The notes beneath the pieces are model-generated. The model saw only the letters and a list, made by a program, of their open reading frames with translations, ran no database searches and had not been told where the DNA came from. DNA of 50,245 nt from Pseudomonas sp. NBRC 111124 (GTDB lineage: Bacteria; Pseudomonadota; Gammaproteobacteria; Pseudomonadales; Pseudomonadaceae): assembly GCF_001320245.1 (NCBI RefSeq), contig NZ_BCBA01000030.1, positions 1-50,245 on the forward strand, read 5' to 3'. Positions 48,438 through 50,245 of the stretch are shown piece after piece (positions within the stretch are counted from its first letter, which is position 1; each line of letters begins with the position of its first letter). Made by a program: the position numbers and the translations under genes.

Positions 48438-50111
48438 TCAGCCCGTGATCATTGGCAGGTCGAGGCCCTGCTCCTTGGCGCAGTCGATGGCGATGTCGTA
48501 ACCGGCATCGGCGTGGCGCATGACGCCGGTCCCCGGGTCGTTGGTCAGCACGCGGGCGATACGCTCGGCAGCTTCATCGGTACCGTCGCAGACGATGACC
48601 ATGCCCGAGTGCTGGGAGAAGCCCATGCCCACGCCGCCGCCGTGGTGCAGCGAAACCCATGTGGCGCCGCCTGCGGTGTTGAGCAGGGCGTTGAGCAGCG
48701 GCCAGTCGGAAACGGCGTCGGAGCCGTCGCGCATGGCTTCGGTTTCGCGGTTCGGGCTGGACACCGAGCCGGAGTCCAGGTGGTCACGGCCGATCACCAC
48801 TGGCGCCGACAGCTCGCCGCTGCGCACCATTTCGTTGAAGGCCAGGCCCAGCTTGGCGCGCAGGCCCAGGCCAACCCAGCAGATACGTGCCGGCAGGCCC
48901 TGGAAACTGATGCGTTCGCGGGCCATGTCCAGCCAGCGGTGCAGGTGGGCATCGTCCGGGATCAGTTCCTTGACCTTGGCGTCGGTCTTGTAGATGTCTT
49001 CGGCCTCGCCGGACAGCGCCGCCCAGCGGAACGGGCCGATGCCGCGGCAGAACAACGGACGGATGTAGGCCGGGACGAAGCCTGGGAAGTCGAAGGCGTT
49101 GGCCACGCCCTCTTCCTTGGCCATCTGGCGGATGTTGTTGCCGTAGTCGAAGGTCGGGATGCCCTGCTTCTGGAAGTCGAGCATGGCCTGCACGTGCACG
49201 GCCATGGACTGCTTGGCGGCCTTGACCACGGCAGCCGGCTCGGTCTGTGCGCGGTCACGGTACTGTTCCCAGGTCCAGCCGGCTGGCAGGTAGCCGTTCA
49301 GTGGGTCGTGGGCGCTGGTCTGGTCGGTGACCATGTCCGGGCGCACGCCACGCTTGACCAGCTCTGGCAGGATTTCGGCGGCGTTGCCGTGCAGAGCGAT
49401 GGAGATCGCCTTGCCTTCGGCGGTGTATTTGGCGATGCGCGCCAGGGCGTCATCAAGGTCAGCGGCCTGTTCGTCGACATAGCGGGTTTCCAGGCGGAAG
49501 TCGATGCGGCTCTGCTGGCATTCGATGTTCAGCGAGCAAGCACCGGCCAGGGTTGCCGCCAATGGCTGGGCGCCGCCCATGCCGCCAAGGCCCGCGGTCA
49601 GTACCCACTTGCCTTTCAAGCTGCCGCCGTAGTGCTGACGACCGGCTTCTACGAAGGTTTCGTAGGTGCCCTGGACGATGCCCTGGCTGCCGATGTAGAT
49701 CCAGCTGCCGGCGGTCATCTGGCCGTACATGGCCAGGCCCTTGGCGTCCAGTTCGTTGAAGTGTTCCCAGTTGGCCCAGTGCGGCACCAGGTTGGAGTTG
49801 GCGATCAGCACGCGCGGGGCGTTGCTGTGGGTCTTGAACACGCCGACCGGCTTGCCCGACTGCACCAGCAGGGTTTCGTCGTCTTCCAGGCGGGTCAGGG
49901 TCTCAACGATCTTGTCGTAGCAGGCCCAGTTGCGTGCGGCACGGCCGATGCCGCCATACACCACCAGCTCTTTCGGATTTTCCGCGACCTGCGGGTCGAG
50001 GTTGTTCATCAGCATGCGCAGTGGCGCTTCGGTCAGCCAGCTTTTGGCGGTCAGCTTGTTGCCACGTGGGGCACGGATTTCAACGTCACGGTATTTGTTG
50101 TTGTCGGTCAC
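48438..50111 (-). CDS. hutU: Urocanate hydratase HutU
   Basis: A 557-residue NAD-dependent urocanase, converting urocanate to imidazolonepropionate. I chose the GTG at 50111 ((M)[16 protein letters not shown]), which gives 557 residues as in the known P. putida enzyme, with GAGGA upstream; an earlier in-frame ATG would cross the operator. Typical blocks are [20 protein letters not shown] (about residues 174-193, NAD-binding) and [14 protein letters not shown] (about 410-423), which includes the active-site Cys. It heads the operon hutU-hutH-permease-hutI-hutG. Its control region at 50112-50245 carries a HutC-type operator. Confidence 0.97.
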   Translation of the reverse strand: MTDNNKYRDVEIRAPRGNKLTAKSWLTEAPLRMLMNNLDPQVAENPKELVVYGGIGRAARNWACYDKIVETLTRLEDDETLLVQSGKPVGVFKTHSNAPRVLIANSNLVPHWANWEHFNELDAKGLAMYGQMTAGSWIYIGSQGIVQGTYETFVEAGRQHYGGSLKGKWVLTAGLGGMGGAQPLAATLAGACSLNIECQQSRIDFRLETRYVDEQAADLDDALARIAKYTAEGKAISIALHGNAAEILPELVKRGVRPDMVTDQTSAHDPLNGYLPAGWTWEQYRDRAQTEPAAVVKAAKQSMAVHVQAMLDFQKQGIPTFDYGNNIRQMAKEEGVANAFDFPGFVPAYIRPLFCRGIGPFRWAALSGEAEDIYKTDAKVKELIPDDAHLHRWLDMARERISFQGLPARICWVGLGLRAKLGLAFNEMVRSGELSAPVVIGRDHLDSGSVSSPNRETEAMRDGSDAVSDWPLLNALLNTAGGATWVSLHHGGGVGMGFSQHSGMVIVCDGTDEAAERIARVLTNDPGTGVMRHADAGYDIAIDCAKEQGLDLPMITG

Positions 50112-50245
50112 GGGAAGGTCCTCGGCGGTTGTCCGCGGGCAGATGTGTCGTGGTAGATATACAAACACATCTTTACTTGTATGTACAAGCATGGACAACC
50201 AAATTTAACGAACCACTCCTCCGAATTCATGAATGCACTGGGGCC
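50112..50245 (-). promoter_or_regulatory. hut promoter/leader region with nested inverted repeats
   Basis: Besides the operator, two 8-base perfect inverted repeats are nested here: GGTTGTCC (50127-50134) with GGACAACC (50193-50200), and AGATGTGT (50141-50148) with ACACATCT (50165-50172). The inner pair may fold in the 5' leader. A clear -35/-10 pair and a sigma-54 site were not found. The region reaches the window edge. Confidence 0.45.
50176..50189 (-). promoter_or_regulatory. HutC-type operator upstream of hutU
   Basis: CTTGTATGTACAAG contains the HutC signature TGTA-N2-TACA exactly. On the minus strand the surrounding ATGCTTGTACATACAAGTA closely matches, from memory, the operator described for P. 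putida hut genes. HutC is a GntR-family repressor released by urocanate. The site lies 65 bases before the hutU start, consistent with promoter occlusion. Confidence 0.8.

Noticed and set aside
48213..50156. Long plus-strand open frame opposite hutU
   Set aside because: It mirrors the hutU codon pattern; the minus-strand product is a full-length urocanase.

Overview
The window looks like a chromosome segment of a Pseudomonas putida-group bacterium. The DNA is GC-rich. It carries a medium-chain-length PHA cluster in the order phaC1-phaZ-phaC2-phaD with phaI-phaF facing it, a pyrR-pyrB-pyrC' operon with a degenerate dihydroorotase, and a histidine-utilisation operon that ends in hutG. Short inverted-repeat (REP-like) elements of the P. 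putida type sit at many operon ends. No rRNA, tRNA, CRISPR array, insertion sequence, integrase or phage gene was seen. From memory, the gene order follows the P. putida KT2440 region around PP_4995-PP_5033, apart from two very large extra genes.

Layout. 80-3950 (+): yqgE, ruvX, pyrR, pyrB, pyrC' (quality control and pyrimidine synthesis). 4134-6084 (+): hslV and hslU protease, then a small DUF971 gene. 6902-11875 (+): PHA synthases, depolymerase and the TetR-type regulator PhaD. 11981-13190 (-): the phasins phaF and phaI. 13373-18052 (+): a 1559-residue DUF6543/dermonecrotic-toxin-like protein. 18082-18357 (-): a small PHA-system family protein. 18482-21494 (+): ubiE-ubiJ-ubiB for ubiquinone. 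21567-24520 (+): hisI, hisE, tatABC, rsmE. 24620-28610 (+): two paralogous chemoreceptors, each with a flagellar sigma-28-like promoter. 28721-31290 (-): an amino-acid ABC transporter. 31543-35845 (-): opgG-opgH for periplasmic glucans. 36109-37514 (-): pip and dtd. 37684-43203 (+): a 1839-residue protein with a DUF6543-like N-terminus, two leucine-rich-repeat blocks and a C-terminal NEL-type E3 ubiquitin ligase domain. 43264-50111 (-): hutU, hutH, a permease, hutI and hutG, with a HutC-type operator at the upstream edge.

Most of the window is conserved core metabolism. The exceptions are the two giant genes at 13373 and 37684. Each is a single gene slotted between intact core operons, has no signal peptide or obvious partner, and shares with the other a toxin-like N-terminal architecture. 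Their C-termini differ: one is unrecognised, the other is a ubiquitin ligase of the IpaH/SspH type with the Cys-x-Asp motif intact. They are the most interesting content here. Secondary points are a promoter with an operator-like palindrome in front of phaI, sigma-28-like promoters before both chemoreceptors, nested inverted repeats in the hut leader, and the loss of metal ligands in PyrC'.
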